From positions 62,001 through 126,000 of the forward strand of contig OY969805.1 in the NCBI GenBank assembly GCA_963703325.1: 64,000 nt of DNA, in the 5' to 3' direction. This DNA comes from Aquilonibacter sp963703325. GTDB lineage: Bacteria > Vulcanimicrobiota > Vulcanimicrobiia > Vulcanimicrobiales > Vulcanimicrobiaceae. Below are positions 8,905 through 17,313 of the stretch, piece by piece. A program made the position numbers and the translations under genes. Within the stretch, counting starts at the first letter, position 1, and every line of letters begins with the position of its first letter. The notes under the pieces are model-generated. The model saw only the letters and a list, made by a program, of their open reading frames with translations, had not been told where the DNA came from and did no database searches.

Positions 8905-9726
8905 TCAGCCGTGGGTGTCCAGAATCCTCCGTTCGCGAAACGATCCGGGCGTCAAACCGGTGACCGATTTGAAAACGCGCGTGAGATGACTTTGGTCGGC
9001 GAATCCGCACGCGCCCGCAATGTCCGCTAGGTTCATCGTTTCGTCGTTGATCAGGCGGCATGCATGCTGCGCGCGCAGACGGCTCACGTAATCGCCGATC
9101 GTCGTGCCCTCATCGAGCCGAAAGCCACGCGCGAGGGAGGCGGGATGGATGCCAGCGCGATCCGCAAGCGATTCCAATGAAAGGCGTTCGGCGAATCGTT
9201 CACGCAGCAAAGCTTTCACGTCGCTGACCCAGGCGCGCTGCGGCCGATCGCGGTCGACTAAACGCAATGCGATGCCGAGCATTTCGGAAACGATCGCATC
9301 CGCGTCGAGTGCATCCAATGCATCATCCACGAACTGGTTCAGCAGCGCAACGGCGAGCCACACCGCTTCGCCATACTGCAGCTCGAGTCGCCAGGCGGAT
9401 GTGTCGAAGTGCATTCCGATGCGCGCTTGCCATGCATCGTCCAGCTCGATCGCAAAGAGCCTCGTCTCATCGCCCATTTGATCCCAGTGCACGAGCTTCG
9501 CTGGATGGAAGGCCAGGCTAAACGGTTCGTAACGCACCGTCGTACCTTCGTGCGTTTCTTCATACTCGCCGGCAACAAGCAGAGTGAAATATGCTAGCGC
9601 ATGTTCGTGCACGTCGATTCGCCGCGCGCGCGGATGACGAACCATTGAGAAGTTCAAGTCGCCGATGCGCGCCGCGCGCTCGACGCTGCCGTACCACTCC
9701 CCCGGACCAAGCCTCGCCGTTGCCAT
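8905..9726 (-). CDS. AraC-family transcriptional regulator
   Basis: The C-terminal 100 residues are a two-helix-turn-helix AraC domain: LSLESLADRAGIHPASLARGF, then LADIAGACGFADQSHLTRVFK and TGLTPGSFRERR. The N-terminal region has a cupin-like sensor with HEHALAYFTLLVAGEYEE and FHPAKLVHWD. I favour ATG 9726 (273 residues). The frame extends to 9831, but that reaches the start of the divergent DJ-1/PfpI gene and the added residues look unfamiliar. Divergent placement, with 104 bp between the starts, suggests it controls the PfpI gene and itself. It is also 4 bp from the BNR gene start on the same strand and may co-transcribe with it. Confidence 0.85.
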   Translation of the reverse strand: MATARLGPGEWYGSVERAARIGDLNFSMVRHPRARRIDVHEHALAYFTLLVAGEYEETHEGTTVRYEPFSLAFHPAKLVHWDQMGDETRLFAIELDDAWQARIGMHFDTSAWRLELQYGEAVWLAVALLNQFVDDALDALDADAIVSEMLGIALRLVDRDRPQRAWVSDVKALLRERFAERLSLESLADRAGIHPASLARGFRLDEGTTIGDYVSRLRAQHACRLINDETMNLADIAGACGFADQSHLTRVFKSVTGLTPGSFRERRILDTHG

Positions 9727-9830
9727 ACGGGCATCTTCGTCGTGGCCGCCGCAATTGTATTGAACGATCCTTGCATCACCTTGCAAATCGCATTCAAGAC
9801 GAACCGCAAGATTTACGCCATGATGGGCCA

Positions 9831-10535
9831 ATGAACAGACGAGCTTTGCTCGGCGCCTCCGTGGCTGCCGGCATCACTGCGGCAGTCCCGCAAGCCCTGC
9901 GCGCCGCCGATCTCAGCGCGGCCGCGTCGCCGCTCAAAGTGCCGGCCGATGGAAAGATTCGCGTGGCCTTCATGATCTCGAGCGGCGCCAACGTCATCGA
10001 CCTCGCCGGCGCCTGGGAAACATTCCAGGACACGATGTTGCCCAACGGTGACATGCCGTTCGAGCTCTTTACCGTCTCCGAGACGACCAGCATCATTGAA
10101 ATGACGGGCGGCCTGCGCATCGAGCCGGCCTACTCGTTCGCCGCCGACGACATCCCGCACGCGAAGATTCTGGTGGTGGGCGCGCAAAGCGACGGGTCGG
10201 AGGCTTTTATGAAGATCTTGCGCGACGTCCAGGGCAAGATCGATCTTACAATGTCAGTGTGTACCGGTGCGTTCAAACTTGCGAAGTCGGGCATACTCGA
10301 CGGAAAATCGGCGACCACGCACCACGAATATTACGACCAGTTCGCTAAGCAATATCCGCACGTCACACTGGTACGCGGCGAGCGCTTCGTCGACAACGGC
10401 AGCATCCTCACCGCGGGCGGCTTGACCTCCGGCATTTCGGCGGCGCTCCACGTGGTTTCGCGCTATTTCGACGCAACCACCGCGGCAAAGACCGCCGCCT
10501 ACATGGAGTTCGTTCCGACCGCCCGTCCCGCCTGA
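9831..10535 (+). CDS. Tat-exported DJ-1/PfpI (ThiJ-like) family protein
   Basis: The 234-residue protein begins with MNRRALLGASVAAGITAAVP, a twin-arginine-type signal with an alanine-rich end. The mature part has the glutamine-amidotransferase-like fold of the DJ-1/PfpI family, including VAFMISSGANVIDLAGAWE and the nucleophile elbow SVCTGAFKLAKSGILDGKSATTHHEY (quoted in two blocks: SVCTGAF, then LDGKSATTHH), with Cys near 144. This layout resembles the N-terminal domain of GlxA-type regulators and isonitrile hydratases, but no DNA-binding domain is present. An exported DJ-1 protein divergent from an AraC gene suggests an inducible periplasmic enzyme. The substrate is unknown. Confidence 0.82.
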   Translation: MNRRALLGASVAAGITAAVPQALRAADLSAAASPLKVPADGKIRVAFMISSGANVIDLAGAWETFQDTMLPNGDMPFELFTVSETTSIIEMTGGLRIEPAYSFAADDIPHAKILVVGAQSDGSEAFMKILRDVQGKIDLTMSVCTGAFKLAKSGILDGKSATTHHEYYDQFAKQYPHVTLVRGERFVDNGSILTAGGLTSGISAALHVVSRYFDATTAAKTAAYMEFVPTARPA

Positions 10536-10590
10536 GCTCGCAGCGCGGCGCCTGGTCGCTAAGGTGTCCATTTGCGGGTACAAATCGTGG

Positions 10591-11154
10591 ATGAACACGC
10601 TAGCAAAACTCTTCTTCGGCATCGCACTCGTCGCCGGAATCGCGTTTGCGTCAGCGACGGCAAGTGCGGCGCCCGCGGCACCCAACGCGAATCTCACTCT
10701 CGCCTCTTCCCTCATCGCCAGCGGTGGAGGGCCAGGCAGCTATTCCACGGTGCGCGCGTTCGACGCGATGATCGGCAGCGACGCCGTACTTGCCAACGAG
10801 CGGCAGATCGCCGTGACCTTTGGGCAAAGCAACGAAGACCACTTCGTGCACATGTTCGACTATGCGATCGCCGATGCGTGGCAACTCGCCGGCAAGGACA
10901 ACGTTTCGATTCCGCCGCCGGCACAAACTGGAGGCCAGGCGCTTGCGACGCAACTCGTGCAAGCCGGCGTCGTCAGCGGCGGCATCACCTTCGACAACGA
11001 TACGTTCTTCACGCAGCTCTTCGGAGCGAAGATCGCCGGCCAAGTTCAAGCCGATATCAACGCGAAATACGGGGCCGGTGCATGGACCAACTTCAGCCGC
11101 ATGACCGACCAGTTCTTCCATAACATCGGTCAAACCGTCGGGATGAACGTCTAA
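10591..11154 (+). CDS. Secreted protein of unknown function
   Basis: This 187-residue protein has a clear signal peptide (MNTLAKLFFGIALVAGIAFA, then SATASAAP). The mature part is acidic and soluble-looking with motifs such as FGQSNEDHFVHMFDYAIADAW and FDNDTFFTQLFG. I recognise no family. ATG 10591 is preferred over the frame start at 10564 because it begins directly with the charged/hydrophobic signal sequence. It follows the PfpI gene by 55 bp on the same strand and could be its partner. The stop overlaps the end of the broken minus-strand gene by 4 bp. Confidence 0.7.
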   Translation: MNTLAKLFFGIALVAGIAFASATASAAPAAPNANLTLASSLIASGGGPGSYSTVRAFDAMIGSDAVLANERQIAVTFGQSNEDHFVHMFDYAIADAWQLAGKDNVSIPPPAQTGGQALATQLVQAGVVSGGITFDNDTFFTQLFGAKIAGQVQADINAKYGAGAWTNFSRMTDQFFHNIGQTVGMNV

Positions 11155-11622
11155 GGCGCCCGCGCAAACCCGTGCGCCGCTAGCCACCCCGCATCATCCA
11201 TCTGCTGCAGCGCTTCGCGGAAGGCGCTCGTCACATCGGCGAACGTCGTCCGCGGATCGTTGTTATAGTCCATCAGCCGATGGTCGTAGTTCCGTCCGCC
11301 GCTGCGCGCCTCGATAGCTCGCGCACCACTTCCATCGCCGGCCGGCGATGGTCGGAGCCGCCGGTGACGTCCTTGGTCGCATCGATCATCGCGCAGTAGA
11401 TGCTCCACGTGCTTGCGCCGTCGGGGCATTTTCGGTCGTCGGCGCGGTTCCATACTGCCGCACTGGAGGGTGCCACACGCCGCCCACTTCGCCCACCCGC
11501 GACGCCAGCGTCATCTTCGGAATCTGATCGCCGATCTGTCCGCACGAGCCGACTAGACGTCCCGGCGGTCCGGCAAAGGCGCAGTGCTGCAGTGCCGCCG
11601 CTAATAGGACCGCGAAAATCAC
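11151..11622 (-). pseudogene. Broken exported-protein gene (two apparent frameshifts)
   Basis: Three minus-strand frames follow each other and look like parts of one protein. The first starts at GTG 11622 with a signal-like MIFAVLLAAALQHCAFAGPP. The second, covering about 11273-11420, holds STWSIYCAMIDATKDVTGG and MEVVRELSRR. The third, about 11151-11300, holds YDHRLMDYNNDPRTTFADVT and ALQQMDDAGWLAAHG. Each is protein-like only in its own segment, implying frame changes near 11,410-11,430 and 11,290-11,310. The GTG overlaps the stop of the repeat protein as GTGA, so it was the fourth gene of the blaI operon. The family is unknown. Sequencing error is an alternative to true decay. Confidence 0.5.
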
Positions 11623-12401
11623 GAAATGCCGGCGTCCCGCATGCGAATCAACTGTTCGATCGTAGCATTGTAGCCGCGATCGTGCACCCGTTTGACGAAG
11701 TCGACGGTCACGCCATGATCGCGCAGGCGAATCAGCTCCTCGGGCGTCGGGTGATAGCCGGCCGCGAGCATCCCTTGTACGAAATCGAGGTTGACGCCGT
11801 GATCGCGCAACCGGACGAGATCGTCGGCACCCAGATTGCGATAGCCCAGCCCCGCAAGGCCGGTTACGTAGCGCTCGTCGACGCCGTGGTTGAGCACGCG
11901 GATGATCTCATCGGTGGTCGTAATCGCGCTGCTATTGTGGCGCAGCATGTCGATGAAGGCGAGCGTGACGTTGGCCATCGCCATGCGCAGTAGTTGCGTG
12001 TCGTCCGGGCGAGAGATCCCGCGTGAAGCGAGCGCATCGGAGAAGCTCGTGCTCGGTGAAAAGGTGAACGTACCGCCGCCCGAACCGTGCGAGGCGTAGC
12101 CCGTGCAATGCAGGGTGCCGGCGTCTCGAACGAGTTCGAAGCGGACGTTCGCGCCGCTCGACTGCAGTTGATCGCGCGTGAGCCCGGCGAACGCACTCAT
12201 TGGGACGTCGCGGCTCCAATCGGAATGTTCGTGATCGGAATCGTAGCGCGCGCCGAATTGCACGTTGACCGGATCGTCGCCGAGCTGCACGCTCCACGTC
12301 CCGGTTAGCGTCGTATCGGCTGCTGCGACCGCGTTGATGAACAGCATCAAGGCAGCGGTTATCAGGGCCGCGCTCAAGCGCAGCCGCGAAAAGGGCTTCA
12401 T
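11619..12401 (-). CDS. Exported helical-repeat protein paired with the M56 protease
   Basis: The 260-residue protein has a signal peptide (MKPFSRLRLSAALITAALML, ending near AVAAAD). An N-terminal beta-rich region (TGTWSVQLGDDPVNVQF, VRFELVRDAGTLHCTGYASH) is followed by four or so repeats of about 24 residues: HGVDERYVTGLAGLGYRNL, DDLVRLRDHGVNLDFVQGML, EELIRLRDHGVTVDFVKRV and EQLIRMRDAGIS. The same repeat forms the C-terminus of the adjacent M56 protein. An AGGAG ribosome site precedes ATG 12401, 8 bp after the M56 stop. It is probably periplasmic and could be a partner or substrate of the protease; that role is inferred. Confidence 0.78.
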   Translation of the reverse strand: MKPFSRLRLSAALITAALMLFINAVAAADTTLTGTWSVQLGDDPVNVQFGARYDSDHEHSDWSRDVPMSAFAGLTRDQLQSSGANVRFELVRDAGTLHCTGYASHGSGGGTFTFSPSTSFSDALASRGISRPDDTQLLRMAMANVTLAFIDMLRHNSSAITTTDEIIRVLNHGVDERYVTGLAGLGYRNLGADDLVRLRDHGVNLDFVQGMLAAGYHPTPEELIRLRDHGVTVDFVKRVHDRGYNATIEQLIRMRDAGIS

Positions 12402-12409
12402 TGGTTCTC

Positions 12410-14011
12410 CTATACTCCCGCGTTTGCGAGTCTGATCAGTTGCTCCACGGTTGCGCGCCCCTTAATGAGTCCGGAGCGTTGCAGCCGCTGGACGAATTCG
12501 AGGGTGACGCCGGCATCGCACAGACGCACGTAGTCACTCACCGAAAGATTGGCATAGCCGAGTTGCGCGAGTCCGCTGATGTAGGCACCGGTGACGCCGG
12601 AATCGGCAAGCCGCGCGAGCGATTCGGACGGCATCGGGGTGAGTCCGTGCGCATGCAATTCGGCAATGAATTGCGGGCTTACGCCGCGATTGGCAAGCAT
12701 GATCACATCGTCGACCGAGAGATTCCGGAACCCCGCGTCGGAGAGCGCGTCGAGCAGACCCGGTCCCGAACGCTCGCGTACGTGCTCCCGATGCGGTCGT
12801 GGCATCGGCGCCGGCGGCGGAGTTACATCGGCTACGACGGTATCGGTCTTGGCGATCGGTGCAAGGTGGACGGCAGCCGGCGTCGCCTTCTTCACCGTCG
12901 GCGCCGCGTGGGTATCCACGCGCACGATCGATTTCATTCTCACGACCACGTCCGGCTCCGGTGATGCCGCGAGCAACGGCTGCGGGGTCTGCGCCGGCAC
13001 GGCCAGCGCCGTCAGTCGCACACCGGCCAGCGCGAGCGAGATCGCGAGCACCGTAATCGCAGTGATTTTCGCGAACGTGCCGAGCCGCGTCGAGGCGTTG
13101 TGATTGCGCTCGACCAGGCGCGCCACGCGGACTGCGATTTGACGCCGCGAGCCGATGAATCCGGAAGCTGAGGCATGCCGGCGGCGCGGCGCCGTGCGCG
13201 CGATTTCATAGAGACAGCGCGCGAACGCCACGCGCTCATCCGAGGCGGCTGCCGCCGCGTCATCGCACGCGATCTCGCGCTCGATCGCCATCGCGCGTCC
13301 CGCGATATGCACGATCGGATTGAACCACAGCACGGCAGCGAGAAGACGCTGCACGAGGTTCGAATAATCGTCGTAGCGGCGAACGTGCGCGTATTCGTGA
13401 CGCAGCACCCGTTCGAGGTCGCCGTCGGGCAGTTCGCTGGCCATCGCGTCAGAAAGCGCGATCGCCGGATGCAGGAAGCCGATGGCGCACGGCTCGGCGA
13501 CGTCTCGCGAGACGCCCACGACGGCTCGGCGCGACCAGGCGCCGGCGAATCCTTGGACGCGCGAGGTTAACGCGTCGCTCGCCACCAGCGACGACTTCAC
13601 CGTGCGCAGTGACGCATACGCGAAGCCTAATCGTACAAGCAGTACGGTCGCGATCGCAAGCCATGCGAGGAGGAGGGGTGACGGCAGATGACGCGCGGGT
13701 GCAGTTTGCGCGACCGCGATCGTCGCGGGCATTACGGGAAGCGGCTGCGGAAGCACGACGTCGGAGACGACGCGTGCCACCACCGGCGACGGCGGTTCGC
13801 TTACCGGCAGCGCGATCGTGCGCGAGGGCATCGCAAGATCGGCGATCGGTAAGAGAGCCGCCGCGACGAGCACCGCGCACCACATGACGTAGCGTTGCGC
13901 TGCGGTCGTGCGCGGGATGAAGCGTAGGCTGCTGCCGACGATCAGCGCAATCGCGGCGCTCTGCCACAGTGCATTGATCATCGCCCAAAAAACGTGCGGA
14001 ACGCTCATCAT
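12410..14011 (-). CDS. M56-family (BlaR1/MecR1-like) membrane metalloprotease with C-terminal helical repeats
   Basis: The 533-residue protein has N-terminal membrane segments (ALWQSAAIALIVGSSL, VMWCAVLVAAALLPIA, LLLAWLAIATVLLVRLGF). The zinc-protease motif HEYAHVRRYDD lies near residue 205, with the third-ligand region EREIACDDAAA. BlaR1-like sensors cleave or trigger loss of a BlaI repressor after an extracellular signal. Here the penicillin-binding sensor domain is missing. Instead, after a further membrane segment, residues about 420-533 are helical repeats (GFRNLSVDDVIMLANRGV, GYANLSVSDYVRLCDAGV, VEQLIRLANAGV). It overlaps blaI as ATGA. The sensed signal is unknown. Confidence 0.88.
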   Translation of the reverse strand: MMSVPHVFWAMINALWQSAAIALIVGSSLRFIPRTTAAQRYVMWCAVLVAAALLPIADLAMPSRTIALPVSEPPSPVVARVVSDVVLPQPLPVMPATIAVAQTAPARHLPSPLLLAWLAIATVLLVRLGFAYASLRTVKSSLVASDALTSRVQGFAGAWSRRAVVGVSRDVAEPCAIGFLHPAIALSDAMASELPDGDLERVLRHEYAHVRRYDDYSNLVQRLLAAVLWFNPIVHIAGRAMAIEREIACDDAAAAASDERVAFARCLYEIARTAPRRRHASASGFIGSRRQIAVRVARLVERNHNASTRLGTFAKITAITVLAISLALAGVRLTALAVPAQTPQPLLAASPEPDVVVRMKSIVRVDTHAAPTVKKATPAAVHLAPIAKTDTVVADVTPPPAPMPRPHREHVRERSGPGLLDALSDAGFRNLSVDDVIMLANRGVSPQFIAELHAHGLTPMPSESLARLADSGVTGAYISGLAQLGYANLSVSDYVRLCDAGVTLEFVQRLQRSGLIKGRATVEQLIRLANAGV

Positions 14012-14388
14012 TGCGTTGCCTCGTCGATCAGCCGGCGCATCTGCGTGAGGTCGTCATCCGAAAGCTCTTCGTTCTCGAGCAGTCGAACCGCAAGCAGTCC
14101 GGCGGAATTATGGAAGAAACGCTTCATCACGCTCTGCACCGCGGCGCGAGCCGCGTCGTCTCGTTCAACCTTGGCATGGTAAATGAAAGCGCGGCCGCGC
14201 TCTTCATGGCGCAGATAGCCTTTTCTCTCCATGATCCGCAGCATCGTTTGCACCGAGTTGAACGCGGGGCGCTCGCGCTCGGGAAGCGCGTCGAGCACTT
14301 CGGAAACCGTGGCACCGCCGCGGGTCCAAATCACTTCCATCAGTCGCTGCTCGCCTTCGGTGAGCATCTCGGATCGTTTACGCGGCAC
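14008..14388 (-). CDS. blaI: BlaI/MecI/CopY-family transcriptional repressor
   Basis: The winged-helix repressor contains LTEGEQRLMEVIWTRGGATV, SVQTMLRIMERKGYLRHEERG, FIYHAKVERDDAARAAVQ and a C-terminal helix, the full family pattern. I choose GTG 14388 (126 residues) because AGAGGA lies 4 bp upstream of it. The TTG at 14418 has no comparable site. The palindrome at 14421-14440, about 33 bp upstream of the start, is the expected type of BlaI operator, so autorepression is likely. Downstream M56 protease, repeat protein and broken gene form its operon. Confidence 0.88.
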   Translation of the reverse strand: MPRKRSEMLTEGEQRLMEVIWTRGGATVSEVLDALPERERPAFNSVQTMLRIMERKGYLRHEERGRAFIYHAKVERDDAARAAVQSVMKRFFHNSAGLLAVRLLENEELSDDDLTQMRRLIDEATQ

Positions 14389-14420
14389 CGTTTCCTCTGA
14401 ACATCGTTCACCTTCCAACT

Positions 14421-14440
14421 ACACCTAACGAATTAGGTGT
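14421..14440. promoter_or_regulatory. Palindrome between blaI and kup, probable BlaI operator
   Basis: The sequence ACACCTAA-CGAA-TTAGGTGT is a perfect 8-bp inverted repeat around a 4-bp spacer. It sits directly upstream of the blaI start and 57 bp upstream of the kup ATG. BlaI-family repressors bind dyads of about this size. Its position would let one repressor act on both divergent units. Confidence 0.65.
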
Positions 14441-14496
14441 GCTACCGGCAGCATACCGTGTGGGAGCCCAACTGTCAACCGCCGAACGGCGCGCGC

Positions 14497-16362
14497 ATGC
14501 GCCGCGTGCACGTTCCCGGTCCTCTGGCACTTGCTGCGCTCGGGGTCGTGTTTGGCGACATCGGGACGAGCCCGCTCTACACGCTGACCACCTGCTTTAC
14601 GACGGCAAACGCGAAGCCCACCCTCGAGAATACGCTCGGCATCATCTCCTTGCTCGCCTGGGCACTCATCGTCGTCGTGTGCATCAAGTACGTCACCGTG
14701 TTGATGCGGGTCGATCACGAAGGTGAGGGCGGGATTCTCGCGTTGCTCGCGCTTGCGTCGCCGCCGCGCTTACTCGGCACGCTCGGTGGAACGCGCTGGT
14801 TGATCCTCGTGGTCGTCGTCGGCGCCGCGATGTTGATCGGGGACGGAATGATCACGCCGGCGATCTCGGTGATCTCGGCGGTCGAAGGATTAAAAGTTGC
14901 CACCAGCGCGGCACAACCGTTTATCGTTCCGATCTCGGCCGGCGTGCTGCTCGCGCTCTTCCTGATTCAATATCGCGGCACGCAGATCGTCGGCTCGGTC
15001 TTCGGGCCGGTGATGGTCCTCTGGTTCGCGTCGATCGCGATTGCGGGCGCCCACGCCATTGCCGCCCACCCGGTCATTCTCGCAGCGTTGAATCCGTTGC
15101 ACGCGCTTGAATTCATCGTTCATCACGGTATCTTCGGCTTCTTGGTCTTCGGTGGTGTGATCTTGGCACTCACCGGCGCCGAAGCGCTCTACGCGGACCT
15201 CTCGCATTTCGGGCGCATTCCGATTGCGTGGGCGTGGTACGGTGTCGTCTTTCCGTCGCTGCTGCTCAGCTATTTCGGGCAGGGCGCGGCGGTGTTGGGT
15301 AATCCAAACGTGCTCGATTCGCCGTTCTATGCGCTCACCACCGGCTGGACCCTGATGCCGATGGTCGTGCTTGCGACGCTTGCGACCGTCATTGCCTCCC
15401 AGGCGGTGATCTCGGGCGCGTTTACGCTCACCGAACAGGCAATCGCGATGAATCTCTGCCCGCGCATGCGCGTCGTTCACACCTCGCAGGAACAGCGCGG
15501 CCAGGTCTACATTCCTTTCGTCAACGTGTTGCTCGCGGTCGTCTGTCTGATCTTGGTGTTCACGTTCCAGAGCAGCGCGCGGTTAGCCTCAGCCTACGGG
15601 CTCGCCGTCGCATGCACGATGCTCGCGACGACGCTTGCGTTCTTCGTTGTCGCCACGACGGTGTTCAAATGGCGTAAGCGCTACGTGATTCCCGGTATCA
15701 GCCTCTTCGTGCTCATCGACACGCTCTTCGTTACCTCCGGTTTGCCGAAGTTTTTGGACGGCGCGTGGGTTCCGATTGCGGTGAGCGCCGGTATCGCGTT
15801 CGTATCGCTCACCTGGCTCAAGGGACGGCGCGCGCTCGCCCGAGCTCTTGCCGCAGACCAACAACCGGTTGCGCAGTTCATTGCGCAACAACAGCCACCG
15901 CCCGATTCGACGTTTGGCCAAGCCGTGCTCCTCACCAACGATCCAAGCGGCATACCGTTCGCGCGCAGCCATCCGTGGCTTCCGCGCTTTCTCAAGCATC
16001 GAAAGGTCGTGCTGCTCACGCTCGACCCTGCGTCGCGGCCGTATGTCGAACAGGTGCGGCGCGTGGCTATCGAGCAACTTGCGCCCACGCTCTTCGTGGT
16101 CAGAGCGAGTTTCGGTTACATGGAGGACCCGTCGATCAAGTACGTCTTGCTTGCGTGTAACAAGCTCGACTTTATGCTCGACGACGACAACACGACGTTC
16201 TTCTTCTCCGCGCCTGCGATCACCGGGCGCGCGAAAGACGGCATGCACCAGAGTCAACGCGTGCTCTTTGCCTTCCTCTCGCGAGTGTCGCGCTCGCTTG
16301 TCGACGACCTTGAAATCCCACCGGATCGCCGCGTCGGCGTCGGCGTGGAAGTAGAGATATAG
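14497..16362 (+). CDS. kup: KUP-family low-affinity potassium transporter
   Basis: From ATG 14497 the protein has 621 residues, essentially the length of E. coli Kup. It starts LALAALGVVFGDIGTSPLYT, the family hallmark in the first membrane segment, and continues with about twelve hydrophobic segments, including GGTRWLILVVVVGAAMLIGDGMITPA (quoted here as GAAMLIGDGMITPA) and LTGAEALYADLSHFG. The cytoplasmic C-terminal domain carries RVGVGVEVEI at the end. Kup imports K+ with H+. A longer frame to 14437 would place a GTG start inside the BlaI-type palindrome and is less likely. BlaI control is possible. Confidence 0.93.
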   Translation: MRRVHVPGPLALAALGVVFGDIGTSPLYTLTTCFTTANAKPTLENTLGIISLLAWALIVVVCIKYVTVLMRVDHEGEGGILALLALASPPRLLGTLGGTRWLILVVVVGAAMLIGDGMITPAISVISAVEGLKVATSAAQPFIVPISAGVLLALFLIQYRGTQIVGSVFGPVMVLWFASIAIAGAHAIAAHPVILAALNPLHALEFIVHHGIFGFLVFGGVILALTGAEALYADLSHFGRIPIAWAWYGVVFPSLLLSYFGQGAAVLGNPNVLDSPFYALTTGWTLMPMVVLATLATVIASQAVISGAFTLTEQAIAMNLCPRMRVVHTSQEQRGQVYIPFVNVLLAVVCLILVFTFQSSARLASAYGLAVACTMLATTLAFFVVATTVFKWRKRYVIPGISLFVLIDTLFVTSGLPKFLDGAWVPIAVSAGIAFVSLTWLKGRRALARALAADQQPVAQFIAQQQPPPDSTFGQAVLLTNDPSGIPFARSHPWLPRFLKHRKVVLLTLDPASRPYVEQVRRVAIEQLAPTLFVVRASFGYMEDPSIKYVLLACNKLDFMLDDDNTTFFFSAPAITGRAKDGMHQSQRVLFAFLSRVSRSLVDDLEIPPDRRVGVGVEVEI

Positions 16363-16416
16363 ACGAGCGTTTGCAAGGGAGTCTGCGACATCAGCAACGA
16401 ATCGTAGCCGTCGCTG

Positions 16417-17313
16417 ATGCGTGAAATTTTTGCGACCATTGCGCAGTGGCTTGATGAGGGCGTTCCCGTTGCGCTGGCAATGCTTTGCGAACTTCGCGCC
16501 GCGAGAACGGCGCCGATCGGAACAACGATCGCGGTTGCCGGCGATGGACGCATCGTTGGCAACATTGGGGCCGGCTGTTACGAGAGCGAAATCATCGAAA
16601 CGGCACAGCGCACGCTTGCAGACGGCGCCCTACGCCGGCTCGAGATCGATCTCGATAACGATGACGAACTCGCCGGCGGAACCGCCTGCGGTGCGGTCAT
16701 GCGGCTGCTGATCTGGCGCCCGCAACGCGCTTTTGCCGTCGATGCGCGCGCGATTGTTGCGGGTGAACGCGCTGTTACGCTGAACGTTGGCACGTTCGAG
16801 CACGTCTTTCCGGCAAAAGATCAATTGATCTTGATCGGCGCGACGGCGCTCGCCGCCGATCTCGCAGCCATTGCGCGCCGCATGGATGTGCGCGTGACCG
16901 TCGTCGATCCACGCCCGGCCTTTGCAACCGCGGAGCGCATTCCCGACGCGCACGCGATCGTGCGCGAATGGCCGGATGACTATCTTCCACTCGTCCTCAC
17001 GCCGCAAACAGCGATCGTCGTGCTCTCGCACGACCCGAAGTTCGATCTTCCCGCGCTGCGCTGCGCGCTGCGATCGAGCGCGCCGTTCATTGGGCTGTTG
17101 GGCAGCCGTCGCGCGCAAGCGGCGCGTCGTGCGAAGTTGCGTGCCGAAGGCTTCGACGATGCGGCACTCGACCGGATTCGCGGGCCGGTCGGTCTGGATA
17201 TCGGCGGCGCGACCACAGCGGAAACAGCGATCTCGATCCTTGCCGAGATCGTCGCGGCGCGCAGCGGACGCGACGGCTTGCCGCTGCTCGCTCGCCAAGG
17301 AGCTATTCACTGA
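16417..17313 (+). CDS. XdhC/CoxI-family protein
   Basis: The 298-residue protein has the two-domain XdhC layout: an N-terminal half with GNIGAGCYESEIIE and GGTACGAVMRLLIW, and a C-terminal Rossmann-like half with LILIGATALAADLAAIARRM, VVLSHDPKFDLPAL and IGLLGSRRAQAARR, ending in GLDIGGATTAETAISILAEI. XdhC proteins bind molybdenum cofactor and help sulfurate it and insert it into xanthine-dehydrogenase-type enzymes. No molybdoenzyme subunit is visible here, so this copy serves an enzyme elsewhere or has another role. Its stop overlaps the CTG start of the macro-domain gene. Confidence 0.85.
   Translation: MREIFATIAQWLDEGVPVALAMLCELRAARTAPIGTTIAVAGDGRIVGNIGAGCYESEIIETAQRTLADGALRRLEIDLDNDDELAGGTACGAVMRLLIWRPQRAFAVDARAIVAGERAVTLNVGTFEHVFPAKDQLILIGATALAADLAAIARRMDVRVTVVDPRPAFATAERIPDAHAIVREWPDDYLPLVLTPQTAIVVLSHDPKFDLPALRCALRSSAPFIGLLGSRRAQAARRAKLRAEGFDDAALDRIRGPVGLDIGGATTAETAISILAEIVAARSGRDGLPLLARQGAIH
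17297..17302 (+). promoter_or_regulatory. Shine-Dalgarno site for the CTG-started macro-domain gene
   Basis: AAGGAG lies within the last codons of the XdhC gene. It is 7 nt upstream of the CTG at 17310, the usual spacing, and there is no ATG, GTG or TTG near the correct distance in that frame. This supports a CTG initiation codon. Confidence 0.55.

Noticed and set aside
7809..8963. 384-residue open frame on the plus strand opposite the BNR gene
   Set aside because: It is Arg/His/Asp-rich and antisense to a strongly protein-like gene; high GC creates long open shadows.
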